Below are positions 34,704 through 44,503 of a stretch of 64,000 bases of DNA, one piece after another. The stretch is from Pseudomonas bharatica CSV86. Its GTDB lineage: Bacteria > Pseudomonadota > Gammaproteobacteria > Pseudomonadales > Pseudomonadaceae. The DNA is taken from positions 1,302,001 through 1,366,000 of the forward strand of contig NZ_AMWJ02000001.1 of assembly GCF_000319305.2 (NCBI RefSeq), read 5' to 3'. How positions within the stretch are numbered: position 1 is the first letter of the stretch; each line of letters starts with the position of its first letter. Position numbers and translations under genes: made by a program. The notes beneath the pieces were generated by a model. The model worked only from the letters and a program-made list of their open reading frames with translations, ran no database searches and had not been told where the DNA came from.

Positions 34704-36229
34704 GCAACCAGGCTTCGTTCACCCCGCCGAGCCTGCTGCTGACCACCATCGGCCTGTCCCTGGCGACCTTCATGCAGGTGCTCGACACCACCATCGCCAA
34801 CGTGGCGCTGCCCACCATTTCCGGCAACCTCGGGGTGAGTTCGGAACAGGGCACCTGGGTCATCACCTCGTTCGCGGTGAGCAATGCCATCGCCCTGCCG
34901 CTGACAGGCTGGCTGAGCCGGCGCTTCGGCGAGGTCAAGCTGTTCATCTGGGCAACCCTGCTGTTCGTGCTGGCCTCGTTCCTCTGCGGGATCTCCCAGT
35001 CGATGCCGGAACTGGTGGGTTTTCGCGTGTTGCAAGGGGTGGTCGCCGGGCCGTTGTACCCGATGACCCAGACCTTGCTGATTGCGGTCTATCCGCCGGC
35101 GAAGCGCGGCATGGCCCTGGCGCTATTGGCCATGGTCACGGTGGTGGCGCCGATTGCCGGGCCGATTCTCGGCGGCTGGATCACCGACAGCTACAGCTGG
35201 CCCTGGATCTTCTTCATCAACGTGCCCATCGGCCTGTTCGCTGCCGCCGTGGTTCGCCAGCAGATGCGCACGCGGCCGGTGCAGACCAGCCGCCAGCCGA
35301 TGGACTACGTCGGTCTGCTGAGCCTGATCATCGGTGTCGGCGCGTTGCAGATCGTCCTCGACAAAGGCAACGACCTGGACTGGTTCGAGTCGAACTTCAT
35401 CATCGTCGGCAGCCTGATATCCGTGGTGTTCATCGCCGTGTTCATCATCTGGGAACTGACCGACAAGCACCCGGTGGTCAACCTCAGGTTGTTCGCGTAT
35501 CGCAATTTCCGCATCGGCACCATCGTGCTGGTGGGCGGCTATGCCGGCTTCTTCGGCATCAACCTGATCCTGCCGCAATGGCTGCAGACGCAGATGGGCT
35601 ATACCGCGACCTGGGCCGGGCTGGCGGTGGCGCCGATCGGCCTGCTGCCGGTATTGATGTCGCCGTTCGTGGGCAAGTACGCGCACCGCTTCGACCTGCG
35701 CCTGCTGGCCGGGCTGGCGTTCCTGGCGATCGGCCTGAGCTGCTTCATGCGTGCCGAATTCACCCATGAAGTGGACTTCCAGCACGTGGCGCTGGTGCAA
35801 TTGTTCATGGGCATCGGCGTGGCACTGTTCTTCATGCCGACCCTGAGCATCCTGCTCTCCGACCTGCCGCCGCAGCAGATCGCCGACGGCTCGGGCCTGG
35901 CGACCTTCCTGCGCACCCTCGGTGGCAGCTTCGCGGCGTCGCTGACCACCTGGATCTGGATCCGTCGCGCGGACCAGCATCATGCCTACCTCAGCGAAAG
36001 CATCAGCACCTACGATCCGGCGACCCGCGATGCCCTGCATCAATTGGGTGGGGCAGGGGGCACGGCGTATCGGCAACTGGAGCAGATGCTCAGCAGCCAG
36101 GCCTACATGATGTCGACGGTGGATTACTTCACGTTGATGGGCTGGATATTCGCGGGGTTGATCCTGCTGGTGTGGCTGGCGAAACCGCCGTTCGCGGCGA
36201 AGGCGGGGCCAGCGTCGGGCGGGCATTGA
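34700..36229 (+). CDS. EmrB/QacA-type multidrug MFS transporter (DHA2, 14 TM)
   Basis: A 509-residue inner-membrane drug/proton antiporter with about 14 hydrophobic segments. DHA2 features: LDTTIANVALPTISGNLG (motif D1) in TM1, GWLSRRFGEVKLFIW (motif A) and VVAPIAGPILGGWITD (motif C, antiporter signature) in TM5. Start overlaps the adaptor stop (ATGA). Substrates cannot be read from sequence; the MarR regulator suggests uncouplers, phenolics or antibiotics. Confidence 0.93.
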   Translation: MSNQASFTPPSLLLTTIGLSLATFMQVLDTTIANVALPTISGNLGVSSEQGTWVITSFAVSNAIALPLTGWLSRRFGEVKLFIWATLLFVLASFLCGISQSMPELVGFRVLQGVVAGPLYPMTQTLLIAVYPPAKRGMALALLAMVTVVAPIAGPILGGWITDSYSWPWIFFINVPIGLFAAAVVRQQMRTRPVQTSRQPMDYVGLLSLIIGVGALQIVLDKGNDLDWFESNFIIVGSLISVVFIAVFIIWELTDKHPVVNLRLFAYRNFRIGTIVLVGGYAGFFGINLILPQWLQTQMGYTATWAGLAVAPIGLLPVLMSPFVGKYAHRFDLRLLAGLAFLAIGLSCFMRAEFTHEVDFQHVALVQLFMGIGVALFFMPTLSILLSDLPPQQIADGSGLATFLRTLGGSFAASLTTWIWIRRADQHHAYLSESISTYDPATRDALHQLGGAGGTAYRQLEQMLSSQAYMMSTVDYFTLMGWIFAGLILLVWLAKPPFAAKAGPASGGH

Positions 36230-36260
36230 GTGGAGGGTGAAAACCCGGGCGCAGCTCAAC

Positions 36261-36296
36261 TCCCTGTAGGAGCAGGCAAGCAACCTCCTACAGGGA
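36261..36296. terminator. hairpin after emrB, REP-like
   Basis: Perfect 12-bp stem TCCCTGTAGGAG (36261-36272) with CTCCTACAGGGA (36285-36296), loop 12. No T-run; resembles a different, degenerate REP class (TGTAGGAGC). Placed between convergent emrB and lpxH, so it may end transcripts. Confidence 0.55.
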
Positions 36297-36318
36297 TGGC
36301 GTGAGGTTCAGGAAGGGA

Positions 36319-37044
36319 TCAGGCGAAATCGAACGGGCTCAGCTGGAAGCCTTGTTCATCCACTTGCAGCGCCCAACCTTGCCTGTCCCAGTCGCCCAGC
36401 ACGATGCGCCGCCCGGCGCTGCCGTCTTCGAGGGTGAGCTTGTGGATGGCCGGCCGGTGGGTGTGGCCGTGGATCAGGGTGCGCACGCCGTGGCGTTGCA
36501 TCAGGCGCGGTACTTCCTCGGCGGTGACATCGATGATGTCATTGGCCTTCATACGCGTTTGCGCCTTGCTTTCGCTGCGCAGCTTGCGCGCCAGCTTGCG
36601 CCGGGTCGACAGCGGCAGGTGGCGCAGGACCCACAGGCTCAGCGGGTTGCGCAGGTAGCGGCGCAGCTTCATGTAGGCTTCGTCGCGGGTGCACAGGCTG
36701 TCGCCGTGCATCAGCAGCACCGGCTCGCCGCCCATCTCGACCACGCTGGGGTCCTTGAGCAGGGTGCAGCCGGCAGCCTTGCAGAAGGCCTGGCCGATCA
36801 GGAAATCGCGGTTGCCGTGCATCAGGAACACCCGGGTGCCGCCGTCGCTCAGCGCGCGCAGGGCCTGGCAGATCGACTGCTGGAACGGCGTCATGCCGTC
36901 GTCGCCGATCCAGGCCTCGAAGAAGTCGCCAAGGATGTACAGGGCCTGTGCATCCCGGGCGCGGGTCGCCAGCAGATCAAGAAACGCCCGGGTAATGTCC
37001 GGGCGCTCTTCTTGCAAATGCAGGTCGGAGACCAGCAGGATCAC
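36319..37044 (-). CDS. lpxH: UDP-2,3-diacylglucosamine diphosphatase
   Basis: Manganese-dependent pyrophosphatase of lipid A synthesis, acting at the inner membrane. The 241-residue calcineurin-fold protein has the metal motifs [43 protein letters not shown] and [10 protein letters not shown]. It uses a GTG start (37042-37044) that overlaps the TGA of ppiB, so the two are translationally coupled. Confidence 0.95.
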   Translation of the reverse strand: MILLVSDLHLQEERPDITRAFLDLLATRARDAQALYILGDFFEAWIGDDGMTPFQQSICQALRALSDGGTRVFLMHGNRDFLIGQAFCKAAGCTLLKDPSVVEMGGEPVLLMHGDSLCTRDEAYMKLRRYLRNPLSLWVLRHLPLSTRRKLARKLRSESKAQTRMKANDIIDVTAEEVPRLMQRHGVRTLIHGHTHRPAIHKLTLEDGSAGRRIVLGDWDRQGWALQVDEQGFQLSPFDFA

Positions 37045-37541
37045 TCAATGATCTCGGCTTTCTCGATGATCACGTCGTCCTTCGGTACGTCCTGGTGGCC
37101 AGCCTTGGAGCCGGTGGCGACCTTCTCGATGGCATCCACGACTTCCTGGCCTTCGGTCACTTCACCGAATACCGCGTAGCCCCAGCCCTGCACGTTCTTG
37201 CCGCTGTGGTTGAGGAAATCGTTGTCGGTGCCGTTGATGAAGAACTGTGCCGAAGCCGAATGCGGCTCCATGGTGCGGGCCATGGCGATCGAGTACTTCT
37301 TGTTCGGCAGGCCGTTGTCGGCTTCGTTCTGGATGCTGGCGCGGGTTTTCTTCTGGCTCATGCTGGCGTCGAAACCACCGCCCTGAATCATGAAACCCTT
37401 GATGACGCGGTGGAAGATAGTACCGTTGTAATGGCCGTCCTTCACGTACTGGAGGAAGTTTTCCACGGTTTTCGGGGCTTTTTCGCTGTCCAGTTGCAGG
37501 ACGATGTCGCCGTGGTTGGTGCTCAGTTTGACTTTGGCCAT
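37041..37541 (-). CDS. ppiB: peptidyl-prolyl cis-trans isomerase B (cyclophilin)
   Basis: Cytoplasmic cyclophilin-type prolyl isomerase, 166 residues, the usual PpiB size. Active-site segments are present: [17 protein letters not shown] (catalytic Arg), [19 protein letters not shown] and [16 protein letters not shown]. No signal peptide. Start ATG 37541 ([13 protein letters not shown]), longer readings are not conserved. Ends in the coupled overlap with lpxH. Confidence 0.95.
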   Translation of the reverse strand: MAKVKLSTNHGDIVLQLDSEKAPKTVENFLQYVKDGHYNGTIFHRVIKGFMIQGGGFDASMSQKKTRASIQNEADNGLPNKKYSIAMARTMEPHSASAQFFINGTDNDFLNHSGKNVQGWGYAVFGEVTEGQEVVDAIEKVATGSKAGHQDVPKDDVIIEKAEIIE

Positions 37542-37778
37542 GCTGGAATTCGCTCTCTCAAGGCATGTGGTAAGAAGAGATGTGCATCGCACATATATGA
37601 CCCTGACGCCCGCTTCGCCAGCGGCGATACGTTCCTGCCAGGGATTTTTTTCGTACGCCGTGCATATTAGCGCCGGTTTGTCGGCGTGGTGCTGTCGGCG
37701 GCGCGACGGCTTCGGCTATGATACGGGCTTTGTTTCACGCGGCCTACCCGCGCCGCAGACCGGACTTCCAAGGATCCT

Positions 37779-39476
37779 ATGAGCAAGCCCACCGACACCG
37801 CTCCCAATGCCGCCAAAGGCGCGCCCGCCGTTCCCGTGAATTTCCTGCGCCCGATCGTGCAGGCCGACCTGGATTCGGGCAAGCACAGCAGCATCGTCAC
37901 CCGTTTCCCGCCAGAGCCCAACGGTTACCTGCATATCGGCCATGCCAAGTCGATCTGCGTGAACTTCGGCCTGGCCAAGGAATTCGGCGGTGCCTGCCAC
38001 CTGCGTTTCGATGACACCAACCCGGCCAAGGAAGACCAGGAATACATCGACGCCATCCAGGAAGACGTCAAGTGGCTGGGCTTCGAGTGGACCGGTCCGG
38101 TGCGCTACGCCTCGGAATACTTCGACCAGCTGCACGCCTGGGCCGTCGACCTGATCAAGTCGGGCAACGCCTACGTCTGCGACCTGACCCCGGAGCAGGC
38201 CAAGGAATACCGCGGCAACCTGACCGAGCCGGGCAGGAACAGCCCGTTCCGCGAGCGCAGCGTCGAAGAGAACCTCGACCTGTTCGCGCGCATGAAGGCC
38301 GGCGAGTTCAAGGACGGCGAGCGCGTCCTGCGGGCGAAGATCGACATGGCTTCGCCGAACATGAACCTGCGCGACCCGATCCTCTACCGCATCCGCCATG
38401 CCCATCACCACCAGACCGGTGACAAGTGGTGCATCTACCCGAACTACGACTTCACCCACGGCCAGTCGGATGCCATCGAAGGCATCACCCACTCCATCTG
38501 CACCCTGGAGTTCGAAGGCCATCGCCCGCTGTACGAGTGGTTCCTGGACCACCTGCCGGTGCCGTGCAAGCCGCGCCAGTACGAATTCAGCCGCCTCAAC
38601 CTGAACTACACCATCACCAGCAAGCGCAAGCTCAAGCAACTGGTGGACGAGCAGCATGTGAATGGCTGGGACGACCCGCGCATGTCGACCCTGTCCGGTT
38701 TCCGTCGCCGTGGCTACACCCCGGCGTCGATCCGCAATTTCTGCGAAATGATCGGCACCAACCGTTCCGACGGTGTGGTCGACATGTCCATGCTCGAGTT
38801 CAGCATCCGTGACGACCTCGACCGCAATGCGCCGCGTGCCATGTGCGTGTTGCGTCCGCTGAAGGTGGTGATCACCAACTACCCGGAAGGCCAGGTCGAG
38901 CAGCTCGAACTGCCGCGCCATCCGAAGGAAGACATGGGCGTGCGCGTCCTGCCGTTCGCCCGCGAGCTGTACATCGACCGCGACGACTTCATGGAAGAGC
39001 CGCCCAAGGGCTACAAGCGCCTGGAGCCTGCCGGTGAAGTGCGCCTGCGCGGCAGCTACGTGATCCGCGCCGACGAGGCGATCAAGGATGCCGAGGGCAC
39101 TATCGTCGAACTGCGCTGCTCCTACGATCCGGACACCCTGGGCAAGAACCCGGAAGGCCGCAAGGTCAAGGGCGTGATCCATTGGGTCCCGGCCGAAGGC
39201 AGCGTCGAGTGCGAAGTGCGTCTGTACGATCGCCTGTTCCGTGCTGCGAACCCGGAGAAGGCCGAAGAGGGCGGCAGCTTCCTCGACAACATCAACCCGG
39301 ATTCGCTGCAGGTGCTGCGTGGTTGTCGTGCCGAGCCATCGCTGGGTAACGCCCAGCCAGAGGACCGCTTCCAGTTCGAACGCGAAGGCTACTTCTGCGC
39401 CGACCTGAAAGATTCCCGTCCAGGCCAACCGGTATTCAACCGCACCGTGTCCCTGCGTGACTCCTGGGGCAGCTGA
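37779..39476 (+). CDS. glnS: glutaminyl-tRNA synthetase
   Basis: Class I aminoacyl-tRNA synthetase charging tRNA-Gln. The 565-residue protein has [17 protein letters not shown] (HIGH motif), [14 protein letters not shown], and TSKRKLKQL (KMSKS equivalent), and the C-terminal beta-barrel anticodon domain. A TATGAT at 37717-37722 could be its -10. cysS starts 9 bases after the stop, so they may be co-transcribed. Confidence 0.96.
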   Translation: MSKPTDTAPNAAKGAPAVPVNFLRPIVQADLDSGKHSSIVTRFPPEPNGYLHIGHAKSICVNFGLAKEFGGACHLRFDDTNPAKEDQEYIDAIQEDVKWLGFEWTGPVRYASEYFDQLHAWAVDLIKSGNAYVCDLTPEQAKEYRGNLTEPGRNSPFRERSVEENLDLFARMKAGEFKDGERVLRAKIDMASPNMNLRDPILYRIRHAHHHQTGDKWCIYPNYDFTHGQSDAIEGITHSICTLEFEGHRPLYEWFLDHLPVPCKPRQYEFSRLNLNYTITSKRKLKQLVDEQHVNGWDDPRMSTLSGFRRRGYTPASIRNFCEMIGTNRSDGVVDMSMLEFSIRDDLDRNAPRAMCVLRPLKVVITNYPEGQVEQLELPRHPKEDMGVRVLPFARELYIDRDDFMEEPPKGYKRLEPAGEVRLRGSYVIRADEAIKDAEGTIVELRCSYDPDTLGKNPEGRKVKGVIHWVPAEGSVECEVRLYDRLFRAANPEKAEEGGSFLDNINPDSLQVLRGCRAEPSLGNAQPEDRFQFEREGYFCADLKDSRPGQPVFNRTVSLRDSWGS

Positions 39477-39485
39477 GGAAATTTC

Positions 39486-40867
39486 GTGCTTACCATCTAC
39501 AACACCCTGAGCAAGACCAAGGAAGTATTCAAACCGCTGGAAGGCAACAAGGTGCGGATGTACGTCTGCGGCATGACCGTGTACGACTTCTGCCACCTGG
39601 GCCACGGCCGCAGCATGGTCGCCTTCGACCTGGTCACCCGCTGGCTGCGCTATAGCGGCTACGACCTGACCTACGTGCGCAACATCACCGACATCGACGA
39701 CAAGATCATCAACCGCGCCAACGAGAACGGCGAGTCGTTCGACGCCCTGACCGCGCGCATGATCGATGCGATGCACGAGGACGAGCGCCGCCTGAACATC
39801 CTCAAGCCGGACCTGGAACCCCGTGCCACCGACCATATCCCGGGCATGCACGCGATGATCCAGACCCTGATCGACAAGGGTTACGCCTACGCCCCGGGCA
39901 ACGGCGACGTGTACTACCGGGTCGGCAAGTTCGTCGGCTACGGCAAGCTGTCGCGCAAGAAGATCGAAGACCTGCGCATCGGCGCGCGGATCGAAGTGGA
40001 CGAGGCCAAGCAGGACCCGCTGGACTTCGTCCTGTGGAAAGGCGTCAAGCCGGGCGAGCCGAGCTGGGAATCGCCGTGGGGCCCGGGACGTCCGGGCTGG
40101 CACATCGAGTGCTCGGTGATGTCCACCTGCTGCCTGGGCGAGAGCTTCGACATCCATGGTGGCGGCAGCGACCTGGAGTTCCCGCACCACGAGAACGAGA
40201 TCGCCCAGAGCGAAGCGGCCACCGGCAAGCCTTACGCTGCGTCGTGGATGCACTGCGGGATGATCCGGATCAATGGCGAGAAGATGTCGAAGTCGCTGAA
40301 CAACTTCTTCACCATCCGCGATGTGCTCGACAAGTATCACCCGGAGGTGGTCCGCTACCTGCTGGTGTCCAGCCACTACCGCAGCGCGATCAACTACTCC
40401 GAGGACAGCCTGCGCGACGCCAAGGGTGCCCTGGAACGCTTCTACCACGCGCTGCGCGGCCTGCCGCTGGTGGCGCCGCAGGGTGGCGAGGAATTCGTCG
40501 AGCGTTTCGCCGCGGCGATGAACGACGACTTCGGCACCCCGAAGCCTGTGCCGTGCTGTTCGACCTGGTGCGCGAGATCAACCGTCTGCGCGACAGCGAC
40601 GCACAGGCTGCGGCTGGCCTGGCAGGGCGTCTGCGCGAGCTGGGTGGTTTGCTGGGCGTGCTGCAGCTGGATGCCGACGAGTTCCTGCGTGCGGGGGCCG
40701 AGGGCAAGGTCGATGCAGCTGAAGTCGAGGCGCTGATCCAGGCCCGCCTGCAGGCCCGTGCCGACAAGAACTGGGCCGAGTCCGACCGCATCCGCGACCA
40801 GATCACTGCAATGGGCGTGGTGCTGGAAGACGGCAAGGGCGGGACCACCTGGCGTCTGGCTGACTGA
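39486..40867 (+). CDS. cysS: cysteinyl-tRNA synthetase, frameshifted as sequenced
   Basis: Charges tRNA-Cys; essential. It shows the zinc/HIGH region [17 protein letters not shown], zinc ligands in WHIECSVMS and FPHHENE, and EKMSKSLNN. The GTG 39486 frame runs correctly to MNDDFGTP, then leaves the family at 40541; the proper continuation [20 protein letters not shown] lies in the next frame and ends at 40867 (TWRLAD). A single missing base in CACCCCGAAGCC (a G lost before GAAG) explains it. With it restored the protein is 460 residues, the usual length. Because the gene is essential, an error in the consensus is far more likely than a real mutation. Confidence 0.93.
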
Positions 40868-40885
40868 AGCCTTGTGTTGCCAGCG

Positions 40886-40970
40886 ATGGCCCCATCGCTG
40901 GCAAGCCAGCTCCCACAGGCACTGCACAGACCTGACCCTGTGGGAGCTGGCTTGCCAGCGATAGGGCCAT
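40886..40970. repeat. REP inverted pair between cysS and the histidine kinase gene
   Basis: Arms at 40886-40919 and 40936-40970 with the standard core and flanking GGCCCCAT/AGGGCCAT extension; sits between convergent genes. Confidence 0.92.
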
Positions 40971-40977
40971 CAGCCTT

Positions 40978-42357
40978 TCACACCTGCCCCCGGCAGTGCA
41001 TCACCAGCCGGGCCCCGCCGAGGTCGCTTTCCCCCACCTCCAGCCCGAACCCGTGCAGATCGACGATCGCCGCGACGATCGACAGTCCCAGCCCGAACCC
41101 CGCATGCTTGTGGCCTTCCTCGCTACGATAGAAGCGCTTCAACACCGTCTCGCGCTCCTCTGCCGGAATTCCCGGCCCGCTGTCTTCTACCGCGATATGC
41201 ACGCCGTCGTCATCGCTGCTGGCGCTGATTCGCACTTGGCCGCCGGCGGGGGTGAACTTCATCGCGTTACCCACCAGGTTGGCCAGGGCCTCGAACAGCA
41301 ATTCGTGGTCGCCGAACAGCGGCGGCAGCGCCTCCGGCATCTTCAGCGCAAGGGCAATTTCGCCGTCTTCGGCAAGCGGCAGGTAGAAGTCATGCAGTTC
41401 TGCCAGTAACGCCCCGGTCTCCAGTTCGACGAAGCCTGCGCGGCGCTGGCGGTCCTCCAGCTCACTGATGCGCAGCAAGCCGCGGAAGCGCGCCATCAGG
41501 GTGTCGGTCTCGGCGATCGCCTGCTCCATCGCTTCGGCCTGGCGCTCGTCCCCGGCTTGCTGGCGGATCCGGTACAGCTGGGCACGCAAGCGGGTCAGCG
41601 GCGTGCGCAGGTCGTGGGCGATGTTGTCGCAGACGCCCTTGACCTCATGCATCAGCCGCTCGATGCGGTCGAGCATGGCGTTGACGATGGCCGCCAGCAT
41701 GTCCAGCTCGTCACGCCGCTGCGACAGCGGCAGGCGCCGGGTCAGGTCGCCGGCGACGATCTGCTCGGCGGTGGCCTGGATCGCGCGGATGCGCTTGAGC
41801 GGCCGGCGCCGCAGCCAGTACCAGCCGGCAATGCCAGGAATGATGGTCAGTGAAAGTCCCCAGAGCAGGGCATGCAGGATGATCCGGGTGACCACGAACA
41901 GCGAGCCGTTGTCGCGCACCAGTACCAGCCAGCGCCCGTCCGGTACCTTCAGCGCTACGCCGTCGCAACTGTCGGCAGGCAGGCGCGGGTCGTCGGCGTC
42001 GAGACAGCGCTTGAGCTCGTGGATCCGCCCGTCGAGGCCGAGCCCCGCGGGCATCTGGCGGATCTGGCCGCCAAGCGGGTTGAATTGCGCGTCGAACAGG
42101 CCGTAGGCGTCGAAACTGCGTTCCTCGAAGGCCTGGCTGGCGATCAGCGCATCGTCCAGTTGCTTGCCGCTCATATGGGCAAACAGGTGCTGGCGCTGGG
42201 TCAGGGAATGCCGGGTCAGCTTGTTCAGATAGCTGGACACTTCGAAGTACAGCACCCCCATGAGGATGCTGCTCCAGGCCACGAACAGGAAGCTGTACAG
42301 CGCCAGCAAACGGCTGGTGGACGAACTCCAGCCCTTATGCGGGTTCGGCAATGGCAT
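40978..42357 (-). CDS. two-component sensor histidine kinase
   Basis: A 459-residue inner-membrane kinase. Two transmembrane segments (LLALYSFLFVAWSSILMGVL near 17-36; ILHALLWGLSLTIIPGIAGW near 161-180) enclose a periplasmic sensor domain of about 120 residues. A HAMP region follows (LKRIRAIQATAEQIVAGDL), then the H-box CDNIAHDLRTPLTRLRAQ with the phospho-acceptor His, N-box ANLVGNAMKFTPAGG, and ATP-lid DSGPGIPAEER and FGLGLSIVAAI. Start overlaps the response regulator's end (42335-42357). The signal is unknown. Confidence 0.92.
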   Translation of the reverse strand: MPLPNPHKGWSSSTSRLLALYSFLFVAWSSILMGVLYFEVSSYLNKLTRHSLTQRQHLFAHMSGKQLDDALIASQAFEERSFDAYGLFDAQFNPLGGQIRQMPAGLGLDGRIHELKRCLDADDPRLPADSCDGVALKVPDGRWLVLVRDNGSLFVVTRIILHALLWGLSLTIIPGIAGWYWLRRRPLKRIRAIQATAEQIVAGDLTRRLPLSQRRDELDMLAAIVNAMLDRIERLMHEVKGVCDNIAHDLRTPLTRLRAQLYRIRQQAGDERQAEAMEQAIAETDTLMARFRGLLRISELEDRQRRAGFVELETGALLAELHDFYLPLAEDGEIALALKMPEALPPLFGDHELLFEALANLVGNAMKFTPAGGQVRISASSDDDGVHIAVEDSGPGIPAEERETVLKRFYRSEEGHKHAGFGLGLSIVAAIVDLHGFGLEVGESDLGGARLVMHCRGQV

Positions 42358-43015
42358 AGCCGGAGCCTCGCACGGTGCGAATCAGCGGCGTCTGGCCGGG
42401 CGCATCGATCTTCTTTCGCAGGCGGCCGATATGCACATCGATCAGGTTGGTCCCGGGGTCGAAGTGATACCCCCAGACTTCCTCGAAGATCATCATCCGG
42501 GTAATCACCTGCCCGGCATGACGCATGAGGAATTCCAGCAGCTTGTACTCGGTGGGCAGCAGGTTCAGGGCCTGCTCGCCGCGTCGGGCCTCATGGCTGA
42601 TAAGGTCCAGCTCCAGGTCAGCGACCTGCAGGCGGGTCTGGGTCATGGGCACGCTGTTGCGCCGCAGCAGTACCTCGACCCGGGCGGCCATTTCGTCGGA
42701 GGCGAAGGGCTTGGTCAGGTAGTCGTCACCCCCTGCGCGCAGGCCGCGCACCCGTTCGTCCACATCGGAGAGGGCACTGATCATCAGGATTGGCGTGGTG
42801 ATCTTGAGGTTGCGCAGGGTGGTGACGATGGTCAGGCCATCGACTTCCGGCAGCATGCGGTCGACCGTGATCAGGTCGTAGCCGCCGGCGATGGCGCGGG
42901 CCAGGCCTTCGCGGCCGTTGTCGACCCACTCGACCTCGAGGCCATGGCTGGAAAGTTCGGCGACGATCTCCTGGCCGGTGACGGCATCGTCTTCGATAGT
43001 CAGTACGCGGGGCAT
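42335..43015 (-). CDS. OmpR-family response regulator
   Basis: A 226-residue DNA-binding partner of the adjacent kinase. Receiver residues are visible: VLTIEDDAVTG (acidic pocket), LITVDRMLPEVDG (phospho-Asp in VDRMLP), MISALSD, and YLTKPF (conserved Lys). The C-terminal winged helix has LNLLPTEYKLLEFLMRHAGQ and NLIDVHIGRLRKKID. Start ATG 43015. I do not recognise the specific system name. Confidence 0.92.
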   Translation of the reverse strand: MPRVLTIEDDAVTGQEIVAELSSHGLEVEWVDNGREGLARAIAGGYDLITVDRMLPEVDGLTIVTTLRNLKITTPILMISALSDVDERVRGLRAGGDDYLTKPFASDEMAARVEVLLRRNSVPMTQTRLQVADLELDLISHEARRGEQALNLLPTEYKLLEFLMRHAGQVITRMMIFEEVWGYHFDPGTNLIDVHIGRLRKKIDAPGQTPLIRTVRGSGYAIAEPA

Positions 43016-43103
43016 GCTTTTACCTGGGCGGCGGTTGGAAACTGGATTGTGCCAAAGAATAGGCAAGGCCCGGGTTAAAGGAAATTTATGTTTGGAAGGG
43101 ATT

Positions 43104-43169
43104 CAAGCTCCAAGCTGTAAGAGAAAAGCGGACGCGGGGCACCGGTTTTTTCTTGCAGCTTGGAGCTTG
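43104..43169. terminator. long hairpin between ilvE and the response regulator
   Basis: CAAGCTCCAAGCTG (43104-43117) pairs with CAGCTTGGAGCTTG (43156-43169) and the stem continues through A-rich/T-rich arms (AAGAGAAAA with TTTTCTT). Located just past the stop of ilvE; probable terminator of the ilvE transcript. A third related copy, GGCTTGCAGCTT, follows it. Confidence 0.65.
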
Positions 43170-43181
43170 TGGCTTGCAGCT

Positions 43182-44204
43182 TTAGAGAGCGACCTTGACG
43201 ATCCAGCCAGCCGGGCCTTCCACGTCACCGCTCTGGATGCCGGTCAGTTCGGCATAGAGCTTCTTGGTGATCGGGCCGACTTCGGTCTCGCTGTGGAACA
43301 CATGCAGCTTGCCGTTGTACTGGATGCCGCCGATCGGGGTGATCACGGCAGCGGTACCGCAGGCGCCGGCTTCCTTGAACTTGCCGATCTCGTCGATCAG
43401 CACGTCGCCTTCGATCACTTTCAGGCCCAGGCGCGAGGCGGCCAGCTCCATCAGCGACAGGCGGGTGATACCCGGCAGCACGGAGGCGGATTTAGGGGTG
43501 ATGAATTCGTTGTCGGCAGTGATGCCGAAGAAGTTGGCCGAACCCACTTCCTCGATCTTGCTGTGGGTCAGCGGGTCGAGGTAGATGGCGTCGGCGAAGC
43601 CTTGTTTCTTGGCTTCGGCGCCCGGCATCAGGCTGGCCGCGTAGTTGCCGCCGACCTTGGCCGCGCCGGTGCCTTGCGGGGCGGCACGGTCGTAGCCGGA
43701 GATGATGAAGTTGTGCGGGGTCATGCCGCCCTTGAAGTAGGAACCGACCGGGATGGCGAACACCGAGAAGATGAACTCCGGCGCGGTGCGCACGCCAACG
43801 TTGTCACCCACGCCGATCACGAACGGACGCAGGTACAGGGCACCCTTGCCATATGGCGGGACAAAGCGTTCGTTGGCCTTGACCACCTGCTTGCAGGCCT
43901 CGATGAAAACGTCGGTCGGCACTTGCGGCATCAGCAGGCGGGCGCAGCTGCGGGCCATGCGCGCGGCGTTCTGGTCTGGGCGGAACAGGTTGATCGAACC
44001 GTCCTGGCAACGGTAGGCCTTGAGGCCTTCGAAGCATTGCTGGCCGTAGTGCAGGGCAGTGGAGCCTTCGCTGATGTGCAGGACGTTGTCTTCGGTCAGG
44101 GTGCCCGCGTCCCACGCGCCGTCGCGCCATACGGAGAGGTAGCGCTTGTCGGTCTTGATGTAGTCGAAGCCCAGCTTGTCCCAGTTAATGCTTTCGTTGC
44201 TCAT
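43182..44204 (-). CDS. ilvE: branched-chain amino acid aminotransferase
   Basis: PLP-dependent class IV aminotransferase performing the last step of valine, leucine and isoleucine synthesis. The 340-residue protein carries LHYGQQCFEGLKAYRCQDGS, ALYLRPFVIGVGDNVGVR and GTGAAKVGGNYAASLM with the PLP lysine, then DAIYLDPLTHSKIEEVGSAN. This is the longer bacterial/eukaryotic-type form. Stands alone, transcribed away from the toxin array. Confidence 0.95.
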   Translation of the reverse strand: MSNESINWDKLGFDYIKTDKRYLSVWRDGAWDAGTLTEDNVLHISEGSTALHYGQQCFEGLKAYRCQDGSINLFRPDQNAARMARSCARLLMPQVPTDVFIEACKQVVKANERFVPPYGKGALYLRPFVIGVGDNVGVRTAPEFIFSVFAIPVGSYFKGGMTPHNFIISGYDRAAPQGTGAAKVGGNYAASLMPGAEAKKQGFADAIYLDPLTHSKIEEVGSANFFGITADNEFITPKSASVLPGITRLSLMELAASRLGLKVIEGDVLIDEIGKFKEAGACGTAAVITPIGGIQYNGKLHVFHSETEVGPITKKLYAELTGIQSGDVEGPAGWIVKVAL

Positions 44205-44460
44205 GGCACCCTCGATCTGTTGGCAAAGGCCTGTACGTCAGGCCGCGCTTCGCGCGCAAGGCGGTCACGATAATACATCCCGTGCAGATCGGAAACGCCT
44301 GTCGGCAGATTCGCCGGGACAATTCGTCGTCCATCCGGATCAGCCGACCTGCGGTCGGATTTTCCCGCCGGGGTGGTAGATAGGCGTTTTTCAGGTTCGA
44401 AGTTCTGATCGGAGTCGCGTCTGTCCCATAAGTAATTTGCCGTTTTTAAAAGCCCGGCCC
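44205..44460. other. intergenic region between ilvE and the first toxin gene
   Basis: Holds a small hairpin CCGACC-TGC-GGTCGG (44344-44358) followed by ATTTT, and an AT-rich stretch near 44425-44450 that could hold the first toxin promoter. Nothing else identified. Confidence 0.4.
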
Positions 44461-44503
44461 GCCTTTAGCCTGAACGCCCCATTCAAGGACGAGAGGGCTC
44501 GAC
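44461..44503 (+). promoter_or_regulatory. conserved leader of toxin gene 1
   Basis: CTTTAGCCTGAACGCCCC, then ATTCAAGGACGAGAGGG, ending just before the start codon. Nearly the same sequence precedes toxin genes 2 and 3. It includes the ribosome-binding site (AAGGACGAGAGGG) and probably the transcript start. Confidence 0.6.
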
